A DNA stretch of 64,000 nucleotides from Candidatus Eiseniibacteriota bacterium (GCA_020633975.1 JACKCR010000002.1:2108001-2172000), one strand, 5' to 3'; counted from the stretch's first letter, positions 25,609-35,008 are shown. Numbers and translations are program-made. The notes: generated from the sequence alone by a model not told the origin.

Positions 25609-26382
25609 CTAGTCCGCGAGCATCCGTTCGAGCAGAACTAGATCCTCGGGATACGTGACCTTGATGTTCGCACTATCTCCGGGAACGACCACGACCGCGA
25701 TGCCGAGCCACTCGAGGAGCCCGGCGTCGTCCGTAACCTGGTGGCCCCTGGCTTCTGCGCGCCGATGCGCTTCGAGAAGCGGACCGAACCGGAATCCCTG
25801 CGGAGTCTGGACCGCATAGAGCTGCTCTCGCGGCTGGGTCATGACCACCCGCCCCGAGTAGACGAGCTTCAGCGTCTCCCGGACGGGAAGCCCGGGGACG
25901 ACTCCGGCTGCCCCCGCTCCCCAACTCGCGGTGCGAAGGCCGGGAAGGACATGGCTCGCGGGGTGCGTCGCGTCTCCGTTCTCGAGAGCCGCGAGGCAGC
26001 GATCGATGATCGCGTGGGTGACGACCGGACGGGCCGAGTCGTGGACCAGCACGATCCTCCGGCGCTCGGTCTCCTGCCGCGCGAGCGCTTCGAGCCCCGC
26101 ACGCACCGAGTCTTGTCGCTCGGCGCCGCCGAGTACCGACGTCATCAGCTTGGCTCGTTGATCCTCTGGAAGCTCGCGGACGGCGGCCCGGACTTCCTCG
26201 GCGTCGCTCGGATCCGCGGGTACGACGAGAACGATCCGCTCCACCCGTGGGTGGGAAGCGAACCGCTCGAAAGCGTGCGCGAAGAGAGGCCGGCCGAGTA
26301 GAGGGACGAGAGCTTTGGGACGTCCGTGCCCGAGCCGCTCCCCCCGGCCTCCCGCGAGCAGGAGGACATCGCATCCGTTCAT
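25609..26382 (-). CDS. ispD: 2-C-methyl-D-erythritol 4-phosphate cytidylyltransferase
   Basis: 257 residues. The nucleotide-binding N-terminus VLLLAGGRGERLGHGRPKAL has the G-G-x-G-x-R-x-G-x-x-x-P-K pattern. RIVLVHDSARPVVT and the C-terminal VTDDAGLLEWLG and NIKVTYPEDL complete the family match. The ATG at 26382 has TAGGAG seven bases upstream and lies 10 bases after radA. The open frame extends 11 codons into radA, but that start has no support. With ispF it indicates the MEP route. Confidence 0.96.
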   Translation of the reverse strand: MNGCDVLLLAGGRGERLGHGRPKALVPLLGRPLFAHAFERFASHPRVERIVLVVPADPSDAEEVRAAVRELPEDQRAKLMTSVLGGAERQDSVRAGLEALARQETERRRIVLVHDSARPVVTHAIIDRCLAALENGDATHPASHVLPGLRTASWGAGAAGVVPGLPVRETLKLVYSGRVVMTQPREQLYAVQTPQGFRFGPLLEAHRRAEARGHQVTDDAGLLEWLGIAVVVVPGDSANIKVTYPEDLVLLERMLAD

Positions 26383-26392
26383 CGACTCGCTC

Positions 26393-28180
26393 CTACCCCA
26401 AAGGGGCGTTTGCATTCAGCCCGAGACTCAAAGCCTCTGCGACCGATTGCGCACCGAGAAGCTCCACACCGTCCCGTCTGCTTCCGAGATCCTTGGCGTT
26501 CGACCACGGAAGGAGCGCCTTCCGGTAGCCAAGCCGCGCGATCTCTTGCACCCGGCGTTCCGGGTGGGAGATCCGGCGGATCTCGCCTCCGAGTCCGACC
26601 TCCCCGACCGCCACCAAGTCCGTATGGGGCGGAGCGTCGGTCGCGCTCGAAGCCACGGCGAGGAGTACACCCAGGTCCACTCCCGGTTCAACGACCCGTA
26701 GTCCTCCCGCGATGTTGACGAAGACGTCCCGACGAGCGAGGTCGAGCTGGGTCCGCTTGTCGAGCACCGCGAGCAGGAGCTCGAGCCTTCGGCGATCGTA
26801 CCCCGTCGAGACCCGTTGTGGATTGGCGTATTGCGAGTGGACGACCAAGGCCTGCACTTCGAGGAGGAGCGCACGGGTCCCCTCGATCGACGTCGCAACG
26901 ACAGAACCCACCGCGCCGGCCGTGTGCTCGCTCAGGAATACCTGGCTCGGGTTCGCAACCTCGACGAGTCCGTTCGGTCCCATCTCGAACACCCCGAGCT
27001 CGTCGACCCCGCCGAACCGGTTCTTCACGCTTCGGAGGATCCGGTAGTGCTGGTACCGCTCCCCTTCCATGTAGACCACGGCGTCGACCATGTGCTCGAG
27101 CGTCTTGGGCCCGGCAATCGCACCTTCCTTCGTCACGTGGCCGACCAGGAGGACGGAGATCCCCCGGCGCTTGGCGAGGTCGATCAGCGCCAACGCCGAC
27201 TCCCGCACCTGGGTCACGCTTCCCGGAGCCGAGGCAACGCCGGGAAGGAAGGCGGTCTGGATCGAGTCGACCACGAGCACGCGGGGACGGATCTCCTCCA
27301 CCGCCTGGGCCACCTCTTCGAGGTTCGTCTCCGTATGGACGAGGAGACCGGGCGGAACCTCCCGGAGTCGCTCGGCCCGGAGTCGGATCTGCCCTGCGGA
27401 CTCCTCACCGGTCACGTAGAGCGCCGAGACACCCCGGGCGACGAGTCGTCCCGCCGCTTGGAGAAGGAGGGTCGATTTCCCGATCCCGGGGTCGCCGCCG
27501 ATCAAGACGACCGCTCCCGGCACGAGGCCACCGCCGAGGATCCGGTCGAGTTCGTGAATCCCGGTCTCGAGACGAGGGACAGCGTTGAGTGGAACGTCCT
27601 CGAGACGAAGGAGCGTGGGAAGCGTGCGGGGATCGACGGAATCAGGGACGACCGGAGACGGACTCGGTGGCGGGGACGCGGGCACCGAAGCGGTGGACGT
27701 GGCGGCTTCGGGCTGTGCGGCTCGGACGGGCGGAGTAGGCGTCGATGGGATCTCCGGAGGAACACGACCTCCGTTTGGGCGCGTCTCCCGATCGAGTGAC
27801 GGGTCGACCCGGACCGCCTCCATCGTCGCGTCCGGATCCGCGTCCCGCGTCGACGCGTTGGGAGTGCGGGAGGACGACGTCGCCGTTCGCCCGTCTCTCG
27901 CGCCTCCAGGGATCTTGAGCGGGCGCTCCTTCGGCACCTTCCCGAGGAGTCCGGCTTGCGCGGGGCCGGCGGCAGAGGCGAAGAACCCGCTCGGCCTCGG
28001 CCCGGACTTCGCACCGAGCAAGCTCCCCGACCCGGCCCGAACTGGAGTGTCGGCTTCTGCTGGTGGGCGGAACTCCTTGAGCGTGTTCCACTCCTTGCAG
28101 GTGGGGCAGCGCCCGAACCATTGCGCGAAGTCATCGCCGCAATCGCCACAGACGTATCGGGTTCTGGCCTTCTTACTCAT
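26393..28180 (-). CDS. radA: DNA repair/recombination protein RadA, with long linker
   Basis: 595 residues, against about 460 in E. coli. The zinc finger is C11, C14, C25, C28. The RecA-like core has Walker A GGDPGIGKST at 228-237 and the RadA motif KNRFGGVDELGVFEM, and the Lon-like C-terminal domain follows. Between residues 45 and 190 is an inserted Pro/Ser/Ala-rich linker without parallel in most RadA proteins. RadA is a branch-migration helicase in recombination. The second ATG of GTGATG was chosen because AGGAGG is five bases before it. Confidence 0.95.
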   Translation of the reverse strand: MSKKARTRYVCGDCGDDFAQWFGRCPTCKEWNTLKEFRPPAEADTPVRAGSGSLLGAKSGPRPSGFFASAAGPAQAGLLGKVPKERPLKIPGGARDGRTATSSSRTPNASTRDADPDATMEAVRVDPSLDRETRPNGGRVPPEIPSTPTPPVRAAQPEAATSTASVPASPPPSPSPVVPDSVDPRTLPTLLRLEDVPLNAVPRLETGIHELDRILGGGLVPGAVVLIGGDPGIGKSTLLLQAAGRLVARGVSALYVTGEESAGQIRLRAERLREVPPGLLVHTETNLEEVAQAVEEIRPRVLVVDSIQTAFLPGVASAPGSVTQVRESALALIDLAKRRGISVLLVGHVTKEGAIAGPKTLEHMVDAVVYMEGERYQHYRILRSVKNRFGGVDELGVFEMGPNGLVEVANPSQVFLSEHTAGAVGSVVATSIEGTRALLLEVQALVVHSQYANPQRVSTGYDRRRLELLLAVLDKRTQLDLARRDVFVNIAGGLRVVEPGVDLGVLLAVASSATDAPPHTDLVAVGEVGLGGEIRRISHPERRVQEIARLGYRKALLPWSNAKDLGSRRDGVELLGAQSVAEALSLGLNANAPLG

Positions 28181-28354
28181 CACCCCTCCTTGGGAGTCGC
28201 GCTCTCCTATTGGACACCACGAGGAGAGGACAGCGTGAAGCGTACCGACGCGGAGACGACACGCCGCAGGTACGTTCTCACCGTACGCGGCCGGGGGAAA
28301 GCGGTTCCGCCGGATGGTCGCGGAAGGTAGGTCAGGCGCGTCAGCCGGCTCTCG

Positions 28355-29851
28355 CTAGAAGACGTCGTCGTCGGGAACACCCCCGCCGAAGTCCTGGCCA
28401 CCGCCCCCGAAGCCGCCGTCGAACCCGCCGCTGAAGCCACCTCCACCGCCGCCACCAAAGCCGCCGCGGTCGGAGTAGTTCTCGAAGCGGGCGAGTTCGC
28501 CGACGAAGGTGAGGTGGACGCGGCCGATCGGACCGTTCCGGTGCTTTCCGACGATGATCTCGGCCATCCCTTTGATCTCTTCCTTCTCGGGCTTGTAGAA
28601 CTCCTCCCGGAAGACGAAGCAGACGATGTCCGCGTCCTGCTCGATGGCTCCGGACTCACGGAGGTCCGAGAGCATCGGACGCTTGTCGTCGCGCTGCTCC
28701 ACCGCGCGCGAGAGCTGGGAGAGCGCGATGACGGGGATGTCGAGTTCCTTGGCCAGCGCCTTGAGCGCCCGCGAGATGGTCGAGATCTCCTGCTGACGGG
28801 ATTCGTTGCTCGTGTACCCGCGCATGAGCTGGAGGTAGTCGACGACGAGCATCCGGACGTCGGCTTCCTTCTTGAGACGACGGGCCTTGGCCCGCATTTC
28901 CGTCACCGTGATCGCGGGCGTGTCGTCGATGTAGATCGGCGCGTCCGCGAGCACACCCGCCGCACGCGCGAGCTGTTCCCATTCCTCGGGACGGAGGTAC
29001 CCGGTCCGGAGCTTGTGCTGGGGGATCCGGGCCTGGGACGAGAGGAGCCTCATCACGAGCTGCTCCCGGCTCATTTCCAGGGAGAAGACGCCGATCGCGA
29101 GCTTCTCGTGTACGGCGGCGTACTCGGCGAGGTTGAGCGCGAACGACGTCTTCCCCATGGAAGGTCGCCCGGCCACGATGACCATGTCCGAGTTCTGCCA
29201 ACCCGCCGTCATCTTGTCGAGGTCCAAATAGCCGCTCGGGACGCCCGTCACCGCGCGCTTCTTGTCGAAGACCTCCTGGATCATGTCGACCGCGTCCGAG
29301 AGGAGATCCTTGATCGGGACGAAGCTCTTCCGCATCCGCGGGTCGTTGATCTCGAAGATCATCTGCTCGGCTTCGTCGATGATCTCGCCCGACGGCCGTG
29401 CCGCTTCGTACCCCTTCTGCACGATGTTCGTCGACACTTCGATGAGACGACGGAGCACCGACTTCTCGAGGACGATCTCGGAGTGGTAGTCGATGTTGGC
29501 CGCGGTCGGGACCACGTCGAGGAGCGCCGAGATGTAGCCCGCGCCGCCGACCGACTCGAGGTGTCCGCGTTTCTTCAGTTCGTCCGTGAGTGTGATGATG
29601 TCCGCCGCCTTGTCCCGTTCGTAGAGGTGGACGGCGGCCTCGAAGATCTTCCGGTGCGAATCGCGGTAGAAACAGTCGGGCTCCAGCACCTCGGCGGCGC
29701 GACCGATCGCCTCCTTGTTGAGGAGCATGGCGCCGAGCACACAGCGCTCCGCCTCGAGAGCCTGCGGGGGAACGCGCTGGCCAGCGAGTCCTGCGCCAGA
29801 CACCCCACCGGACGAGCCACGTCCGTGGCCGTTGTAATCCTGCATGTCCAT
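28355..29851 (-). CDS. dnaB: Replicative DNA helicase DnaB
   Basis: 498 residues. The N-terminal primase-interacting domain starts PPQALEAERCVLGAMLLN. The RecA-like motor has Walker A GRPSMGKT near residue 226, H1a GVFSLEMSREQL, DYLQLMRG (Walker B) and ESGAIEQDADIVCFVFRE. The last 40 residues are a glycine-rich tail ending GGGVPDDDVF. This strongly resembles the acidic tip of single-stranded-DNA-binding protein (DDDIPF) and is not normal for DnaB. It lies 10 bases after the glycosylase gene and 174 bases before radA; that gap holds only weak hairpins. Confidence 0.97.
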   Translation of the reverse strand: MDMQDYNGHGRGSSGGVSGAGLAGQRVPPQALEAERCVLGAMLLNKEAIGRAAEVLEPDCFYRDSHRKIFEAAVHLYERDKAADIITLTDELKKRGHLESVGGAGYISALLDVVPTAANIDYHSEIVLEKSVLRRLIEVSTNIVQKGYEAARPSGEIIDEAEQMIFEINDPRMRKSFVPIKDLLSDAVDMIQEVFDKKRAVTGVPSGYLDLDKMTAGWQNSDMVIVAGRPSMGKTSFALNLAEYAAVHEKLAIGVFSLEMSREQLVMRLLSSQARIPQHKLRTGYLRPEEWEQLARAAGVLADAPIYIDDTPAITVTEMRAKARRLKKEADVRMLVVDYLQLMRGYTSNESRQQEISTISRALKALAKELDIPVIALSQLSRAVEQRDDKRPMLSDLRESGAIEQDADIVCFVFREEFYKPEKEEIKGMAEIIVGKHRNGPIGRVHLTFVGELARFENYSDRGGFGGGGGGGFSGGFDGGFGGGGQDFGGGVPDDDVF

Positions 29852-29862
29852 TGGTGCACGCC

Positions 29863-30834
29863 TCAGCGGTCGAGTGTTCGCCGTACGAGCTGAACGTCGT
29901 CCCAGACCGCGGCCTTGAGGCTCGGATTCCTCAAGAGCGCGGCGGGATGATAGGTCGGAATGACGGGGATCCCGCGATACGCAGCGATCTGTCCCCGCAA
30001 TCTACCGATCGGAAGTTGGCTATCCAAGAGGAACTGGCTCGCGAAGAGCCCCAAGGTGCAGATCACCTTTGGCTGGAGGATCGCGAGCTGCTCCTGTAGG
30101 AACGGAGTGCACTGCGCGATCTCGTCGGGAGCCGGATTCCGGTTCCCAGGTGGCCGACACTTGAGCACGTTGCAGATGTAGATCTCGTCACGCTCCAGGC
30201 CGATCGCCTGGATGATCTTGTCGAGCAGTTGCCCCGCCCGTCCCACGAACGGGTAGCCCTGACGGTCCTCGTCCGCTCCCGGCGCCTCTCCGATGAAGAC
30301 GAGCGGAACTGCGGAGGATCCGACACCGAAGACGACTTTGTTCCGGGACTCGCAGAGCTGGCAACTCGTGCAAGCCTGCGCGCGGCGGTCGAGCGCGGCG
30401 AGCCGCTCCGCCCAGTCGGCATCCCGACCGGTCGCGAGCGGCGGAGCGCCCCAGTTCGGCACCTTCGGGTTGCGCGGCGCCTTGGCCGTCGCGTCCGAGG
30501 GCTGGGAGGACGCCGGTGGCGCCGGAGTCGAAGCGGACGCTCCAGGTCGTGCCGTTGGCCGCGCAGGCGTCGAAGCGGATCCTCCAGGCCGGGCCGCAGG
30601 CCGCGGGGGCGTCGAGTCCGGAGTGGCGGGCGCGTTCCGGGCCGCCGGTTGCTTGGCTGAGGGAGACGCCCCCAGTGCGAGATCTCTCAGCGACTCCGTC
30701 AGCTCGGCGTCGAACCAGTAGTGGATTCCGCGGCGATGATCGAGGGCAGCCAAACGCGCGACTTCGCGGATGACGTCATCCCGCGTGAAGGAGTCCACGT
30801 CGAAGGGACGCGGCTCTGGGCGCTCGGCCGTCAT
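29863..30834 (-). CDS. Type-4 (Fe-S) uracil-DNA glycosylase
   Basis: 323 residues. A small N-terminal helical part (FTRDDVIREVARLAALDHRR ... HYWFDAELTESLRDLA) is followed by a low-complexity linker with imperfect copies of ARPGGSASTPA. The catalytic domain comes next. Iron-sulfur ligands are the two Cys in ACTSCQLC, NVLKCRPPGNRNP and QCTPFL. Motif A is GEAPGADEDRQGYPFVGRAG and motif B is TYHPAALLRNP. Family enzymes remove uracil from DNA. The ATG overlaps the coaBC stop (ATGA) and has GGAGG five bases upstream. Confidence 0.94.
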   Translation of the reverse strand: MTAERPEPRPFDVDSFTRDDVIREVARLAALDHRRGIHYWFDAELTESLRDLALGASPSAKQPAARNAPATPDSTPPRPAARPGGSASTPARPTARPGASASTPAPPASSQPSDATAKAPRNPKVPNWGAPPLATGRDADWAERLAALDRRAQACTSCQLCESRNKVVFGVGSSAVPLVFIGEAPGADEDRQGYPFVGRAGQLLDKIIQAIGLERDEIYICNVLKCRPPGNRNPAPDEIAQCTPFLQEQLAILQPKVICTLGLFASQFLLDSQLPIGRLRGQIAAYRGIPVIPTYHPAALLRNPSLKAAVWDDVQLVRRTLDR

Positions 30835-32237
30835 CGCTTCCTCCGCGTCGTGCTCTTGGCCCGCTTGCCAGCGGACGTGGCCCGCCGCTTCGATGATGCA
30901 GTCCGCCTCGGACTCACGTCGCGGCTCCGCTCGTTCCATAGGGACAGAGCCCGGCGCACGATCTCGAGACCGACTGCGTCCTTGCTCGTCCGTTCGAGTG
31001 ATTCCGCGGCGCGGTCAGGATAGAGGAAGGTGACTTCGTTGGTGGCGCCACCGAACTCGGAGCCGGCTTTCGTCGGGTCGTTGAGCACCAGGAGGTCGAC
31101 GCCCTTGCGTGCGAGCTTCGCCTCCCCTGCCCGGAGACGGGCGGCGTCCGTGCGCTCCGTCTCGAGCGCGAACCCGACCGTCACACGGTCGATCCGGTCG
31201 GCGGCCACCGTTGCGAGAATGTCGACGGTGGGCGTGAGTTCGAGCGTGAGTGCGCCGTCCCCGCTCCGAATCTTCTTGTTCGCGGCCCGCTTCGGGCGGT
31301 AGTCCGCCACCGCCGCGGCCATGACGAGAAGCGGATGGGACGCGTGGAGCTCCATGACCGCGTCCAGCATCTCCTTCGCACTTCGCACCCGCACGACGTC
31401 GACGCCGTAGGGCACGGGAGCGCTCGTCCGCGCAGCGACCACGGTGACCGGAAGCCCGAGGTTCCGGGCCGCTTCCGCAACCGCGAACCCCATCCGGCCA
31501 CTCGACCGGTTGGTGAGCGCGCGGACCGGATCGAGATCCTCCTCCGTCCCGCCTGCGGTAACGAGTAGACGGGGACGCTGGCTCTGCGCGGCGATCACCT
31601 GGAGCGCAGCGCCGACGATGTCGGCCGGATCCGCCATCCGTCCGGTGCCGAACTCGCCACAGGCGAGGTCTCCCGAATCCGGATCAGCGAAGAGATAGCC
31701 CCAACTCCTCAGCTGCCGCACGTTCGCCTGCACCGCAGGGTGATTCCACATGAGCGTGTTCATCGCGGGAGCGAACAGCACGGGGACCGAAGACGCGAGC
31801 AGGGTCGTGCTGAGTGCGTCGTCCGCGATGCCCTGAGCCACCTTGCCGAGAATGTTCGCGGTGGCCGGCGCGACAACGATGAGGTCCGCGCCACGGGAGG
31901 CCCGAATGTGATCGATGGAAGAGCGCGTCGCGAGTCCGGGAAGTGACGAGCCGCCGAGAACGTTGGTGGGTGACGCACCTCCCCCTTCGGCGACTTCCGC
32001 GTCGTCCGTGCTATCTCCGTACTCCGCGGCAGCTCCCGCCGGGGGACCGAAGAGGTCGACGGTGACCGGCCGCTCCGTCAGCGTCGCGAAGGTGAGCGGC
32101 TGGACGAACTCGGTGGCGGAACGGGTGAGGACGCATTCCACGCTGACGCCCGCCTTGGTGAAGAGGCGGACGATTTCCGCAGCCTTGTAGGCCGCGATCG
32201 AACCGGTCACACCGAGCACGACGTGCGCGTGGCTCAT
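30831..32237 (-). CDS. coaBC: Bifunctional phosphopantothenoylcysteine decarboxylase/synthetase
   Basis: 468 residues catalysing two steps of coenzyme A synthesis. The CoaC half starts VVLGVTGSIAAYKAAEIVRL, with the catalytic His in SSIDHIRAS, PAMNTLMWNHPA, and the active Cys in GDLACGEFGTGRM. The CoaB half has VTAGGTEEDLDPVRALTNRS, AVADYRPK and LNDPTKAGSEFGG. An acidic and glycine-rich insertion (about residues 66-105) precedes the catalytic His. The C-terminal 30 residues are strongly basic. rpoZ, which often lies between gmk and coaBC, is absent. Confidence 0.96.
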   Translation of the reverse strand: MSHAHVVLGVTGSIAAYKAAEIVRLFTKAGVSVECVLTRSATEFVQPLTFATLTERPVTVDLFGPPAGAAAEYGDSTDDAEVAEGGGASPTNVLGGSSLPGLATRSSIDHIRASRGADLIVVAPATANILGKVAQGIADDALSTTLLASSVPVLFAPAMNTLMWNHPAVQANVRQLRSWGYLFADPDSGDLACGEFGTGRMADPADIVGAALQVIAAQSQRPRLLVTAGGTEEDLDPVRALTNRSSGRMGFAVAEAARNLGLPVTVVAARTSAPVPYGVDVVRVRSAKEMLDAVMELHASHPLLVMAAAVADYRPKRAANKKIRSGDGALTLELTPTVDILATVAADRIDRVTVGFALETERTDAARLRAGEAKLARKGVDLLVLNDPTKAGSEFGGATNEVTFLYPDRAAESLERTSKDAVGLEIVRRALSLWNERSRDVSPRRTASSKRRATSAGKRAKSTTRRKR

Positions 32238-32269
32238 GCCAGCCTCCAGTCGATGAGCCAGTGGCTCAT
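32234..32269 (-). promoter_or_regulatory. Eleven-codon upstream ORF overlapping the coaBC start
   Basis: ATG at 32269 with GGGAG upstream encodes MSHWLIDWRLA and stops with a TGA that overlaps the coaBC ATG (ATGA). The first three codons duplicate those of coaBC (both read GGCATGAGCCAC). The coaBC Shine-Dalgarno TGGAGG lies inside it. It may couple or tune coaBC translation, or be a chance duplication. Confidence 0.4.
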
Positions 32270-32297
32270 GCCTGTCTCCCGTCGACGTCCGCGCGGA

Positions 32298-32900
32298 TCA
32301 CGCCAACCTCCGATCCACGCGCGACCGCTCCGCCCGAACGATTCCGACGAGTTCCTGGACGGCGCGGTTGAGATCATCATTCACCACTACGTACTCGTAG
32401 CGCGCGATCTCCTCGACTTCCTCGCGGGCCCGCTCGAGGCGTCCTTCGATCTGCTCCGCGGTGTCGCTCTTCCGTCCGCGCAGTCGCTCTTCGAGAACGG
32501 CCCAGGACGGCGGCAGTACGAACACCATGACCGAGCCTGAGTAGCTCCGCTTGAGCTGAAGGCCCCCCTGTACGTCGATGTTGAGCACGACGCTCCGCCC
32601 TGCGCTCAGGTTCTCGTCGAGAAACGCCTTGGGTGTCCCGTAGAGCCGGCCGTGCACTTCCGCGTGCTCGGCCATCTCTTCGTTTGAGATCGCTTCGCGG
32701 AACTCTGTCTCTGAATAGAAGAAGTAGCTCTCGCCATCCTTCTCATTCCCGCGAGGCGGACGCGTCGTTGCAGAGACGGAACGCACCGCGTGATCGAGCT
32801 GACTCAGCAGCCGATCACAGAGCACGGTCTTTCCCACACCCGATGGTCCCGAAACGACGACCGGAAACGCGGGCAGGATGAGGCGAGGAAGTACGTCCAT
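32298..32900 (-). CDS. gmk: Guanylate kinase
   Basis: 200 residues phosphorylating GMP to GDP. P-loop SGPSGVGKT at 17-25. GMP-binding segment SVSATTRPPRGNEKDGESYF, then VLNIDVQGGLQLK and a lid region RLRGRKSDTAEQIEGRLERA. It follows yicC after 8 bases, the ancestral yicC-gmk order, and precedes coaBC after 60 bases. Confidence 0.98.
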   Translation of the reverse strand: MDVLPRLILPAFPVVVSGPSGVGKTVLCDRLLSQLDHAVRSVSATTRPPRGNEKDGESYFFYSETEFREAISNEEMAEHAEVHGRLYGTPKAFLDENLSAGRSVVLNIDVQGGLQLKRSYSGSVMVFVLPPSWAVLEERLRGRKSDTAEQIEGRLERAREEVEEIARYEYVVVNDDLNRAVQELVGIVRAERSRVDRRLA

Positions 32901-32908
32901 GTCGGAAG

Positions 32909-33787
32909 CTACTCGAAGTTTTGAACTTGTTCGCGAAGTCTCTCGATCTCTTCTTTGATCTCTATCACATCACGCGCGATCGGAACATCTTGCGCTTTCG
33001 ACCCGATCGTATTCGCTTCGCGGTTCATCTCTTGGAGTAGAAAATTGAGCTTCCGCCCGGCGGGTTCGGGCGCATGGATGAGGCCCCGGAACTGTTCCAC
33101 GTGCGAGCGGAGACGAACACACTCCTCGGTACAGTCCGTGCGATCGGTGAAGAGGATCAGTTCGGACTCGAGCCGTGCGAGGTTGAAATCCGCGTCCTGA
33201 CTGATCTCGGCGAGCCTGTCCTCTACACGCTTCTTGTAGTTCGCGAGCATCTCGGGCACCCGCGCAACGACGCGGTCTACGCGTTCGTCGATCAAATCGA
33301 GACGGGTGAGCAGATCCTTGGCCAGGTTGTTGCCTTCGCGTTCCTTCATGTCCTGGACGTCGAGGATCGCCGCTTCGAGCCCTTCGAGGAGACGAGCCCA
33401 CGACTCCTCTTCCCCGATCTCCTCCTGCTCCCAGGTGAGAACGTCGGGCAAGGTGAGGAAGGTGTTGATGTCGATCTGTCCGGACAGATGGAAACGCTTC
33501 TGGAGTTGATCCAGGACGTCGAAGTACGCCGCGGAGATCGGCTCGTTGAGCTTGAGACGCGTCACGGGAGAGTCGTTCCCGTCGAGCGTGACGTTCACGT
33601 TGATCTTTCCGCGCGAGATCCGGCTCTGCACCACCTCGCGGGTCTTGCCCTCGAGGAGAGCCAGCGATCTGGGCAGACGCACCGAGATCTCGCAGAAGCG
33701 GTGGTTGACCGTGCGGATCTCGACCAGGAGTTTTCCCGTGCCGAGGGCGGACTCGCCACGGCCATAGCCAGTCATGCTACGCAACAT
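32909..33787 (-). CDS. yicC: YicC-family endoribonuclease
   Basis: 292 residues starting MLRSMTGYGRGESALGTGKL, with the family signature EIRTVNHRFCEISVRLPR. The C-terminal domain contains RKLNFLLQEMNREANTIGSK and ends EIEERLREQVQNFE-like (IEIKEEIERLREQVQNFE). E. coli YicC is a metal-dependent RNase implicated in RyhB decay; function here is by family. The gene heads the yicC-gmk-coaBC-udg-dnaB run. Confidence 0.95.
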   Translation of the reverse strand: MLRSMTGYGRGESALGTGKLLVEIRTVNHRFCEISVRLPRSLALLEGKTREVVQSRISRGKINVNVTLDGNDSPVTRLKLNEPISAAYFDVLDQLQKRFHLSGQIDINTFLTLPDVLTWEQEEIGEEESWARLLEGLEAAILDVQDMKEREGNNLAKDLLTRLDLIDERVDRVVARVPEMLANYKKRVEDRLAEISQDADFNLARLESELILFTDRTDCTEECVRLRSHVEQFRGLIHAPEPAGRKLNFLLQEMNREANTIGSKAQDVPIARDVIEIKEEIERLREQVQNFE

Positions 33788-33894
33788 CTAGTTCTCGGAT
33801 CTCCACGGCCTGGAAGGTTCATCACGACGGGCGACAGGGTCTCACCGCTAGCAGCCCATTAGGCGAGGGAGCGTACCTCCCGTGCCGTAGATGG

Positions 33895-34866
33895 TCAATC
33901 TATGGCCGCGTCCGCCCGCCCCCAGAGCCAAGCCGCACCGCGGACCCCACTTGCGTCGCCGTGCCTGGGCGGCACGAGACGGGTCGTCACGGTGTCGGAG
34001 AAGATCCAGCGGTCCCAGAGCTTTGGAACGCTTCCATAGAGACGCTCTATCTGGGAGAGACCGCCGCCGAGCACGATCACGTCCGGGTCGAGGAGGTTGA
34101 CGACCGAGGCGAGAGCGCGGGCGAGTCGGTGTTCGTAGCGATGGAGCGTGTCCTCGCACGCGGGGTCGCCGGCGGCGGCACGCTGGACGATCTCCTCCGA
34201 CGTGAGGCGAGCTCCCTCGGATACGAAGGCGTCGTCACCCGGTCGACCGGCTCGGCGTCCGTGAACGCGCTCGTGATCGTGCGCGAGGCCAGGCCCCGAG
34301 AGGAACGTCTCGATGCAGCCAGACCGTCCGCAGTAGCACGGCGGGCCGGGCAGTTCGTCCGCTGTCACCGATGGCAACGGATTGTGCCCCCACTCTCCGC
34401 CGATCGCGTTCGCACCGAGGATCGGTCGCTCCCTCACGACGACACCACCTCCGACACCGGTCCCGAGGATCACCCCGAACACGACCTCGGCGCCCGCTGC
34501 AGCGCCGTCCACCGCTTCCGAAAGCGCGAAGCAGTTCGCATCGTTCGCGAGCCGGACCTCACGCCCGATCCGCGCGACGAGGTCTTCGCGAAGCGGACGG
34601 TCGTTGAGCCAGGTCGAGTTGCAGTTCTTCATCCGTCCGGTCGCGGGGGAAACGGCTCCCGGAGTTCCGATCCCGATCGTCGGAACGTCCGCGCCGGACT
34701 CAGCCGCGAACCGATCGAAGCGGTCGGTCAACGCTGCGAGAGCCTCGAGCGTCGCGTCGTAGTCCCCCTTCGGCGTGGGGACTCTGTGGCGATCGAGTAC
34801 TTCACCCGAGCCGCCGAGCAGCACGCCTTCGATCTTCGTTCCGCCTAGGTCGATTCCGATCCGCAT
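33895..34866 (-). CDS. mak: ROK-family fructokinase (Mak-like)
   Basis: 323 residues. MRIGIDLGGTKIEG holds the phosphate-1 loop. The segments NDANCFALSEAVDGAAAGAE, GGEWGHNPLPS and the zinc motif CYCGRSGCIETF match E. coli Mak closely, as does LLDPDVIVLGGGLSQIERLY. It probably phosphorylates fructose (or a related hexose) with ATP. The frame is open for 61 codons upstream, but the family N-terminus begins at the ATG 34866. It is the only sugar gene nearby; operator-like repeats lie 150-280 bases upstream. Confidence 0.93.
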   Translation of the reverse strand: MRIGIDLGGTKIEGVLLGGSGEVLDRHRVPTPKGDYDATLEALAALTDRFDRFAAESGADVPTIGIGTPGAVSPATGRMKNCNSTWLNDRPLREDLVARIGREVRLANDANCFALSEAVDGAAAGAEVVFGVILGTGVGGGVVVRERPILGANAIGGEWGHNPLPSVTADELPGPPCYCGRSGCIETFLSGPGLAHDHERVHGRRAGRPGDDAFVSEGARLTSEEIVQRAAAGDPACEDTLHRYEHRLARALASVVNLLDPDVIVLGGGLSQIERLYGSVPKLWDRWIFSDTVTTRLVPPRHGDASGVRGAAWLWGRADAAID

Positions 34867-34933
34867 GGCGGCGAGGATAGAGCAAGGTCGGGAGGGATTC
34901 CCAGCCCCCTCCGCCGTAGCATTGGGGAGCGAC

Positions 34934-34954
34934 GGAGTCTCGGCGCTGAGACTA
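34934..34954 (-). repeat. Solitary copy of dispersed repeat
   Basis: A near-complete copy of the motif whose consensus is ACTCCCGGCGCCGAGACTCC, in reverse orientation, in non-coding DNA upstream of mak. The other 12 copies are at 42.7, 51.9, 54.1-54.3 and 56.1 kb. Confidence 0.6.
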
Positions 34955-35008
34955 CCTGTGGGACCTCGCGCTGAATGCGTCGTGCGATGAAGCGGGCGAG
35001 CAGATTCT

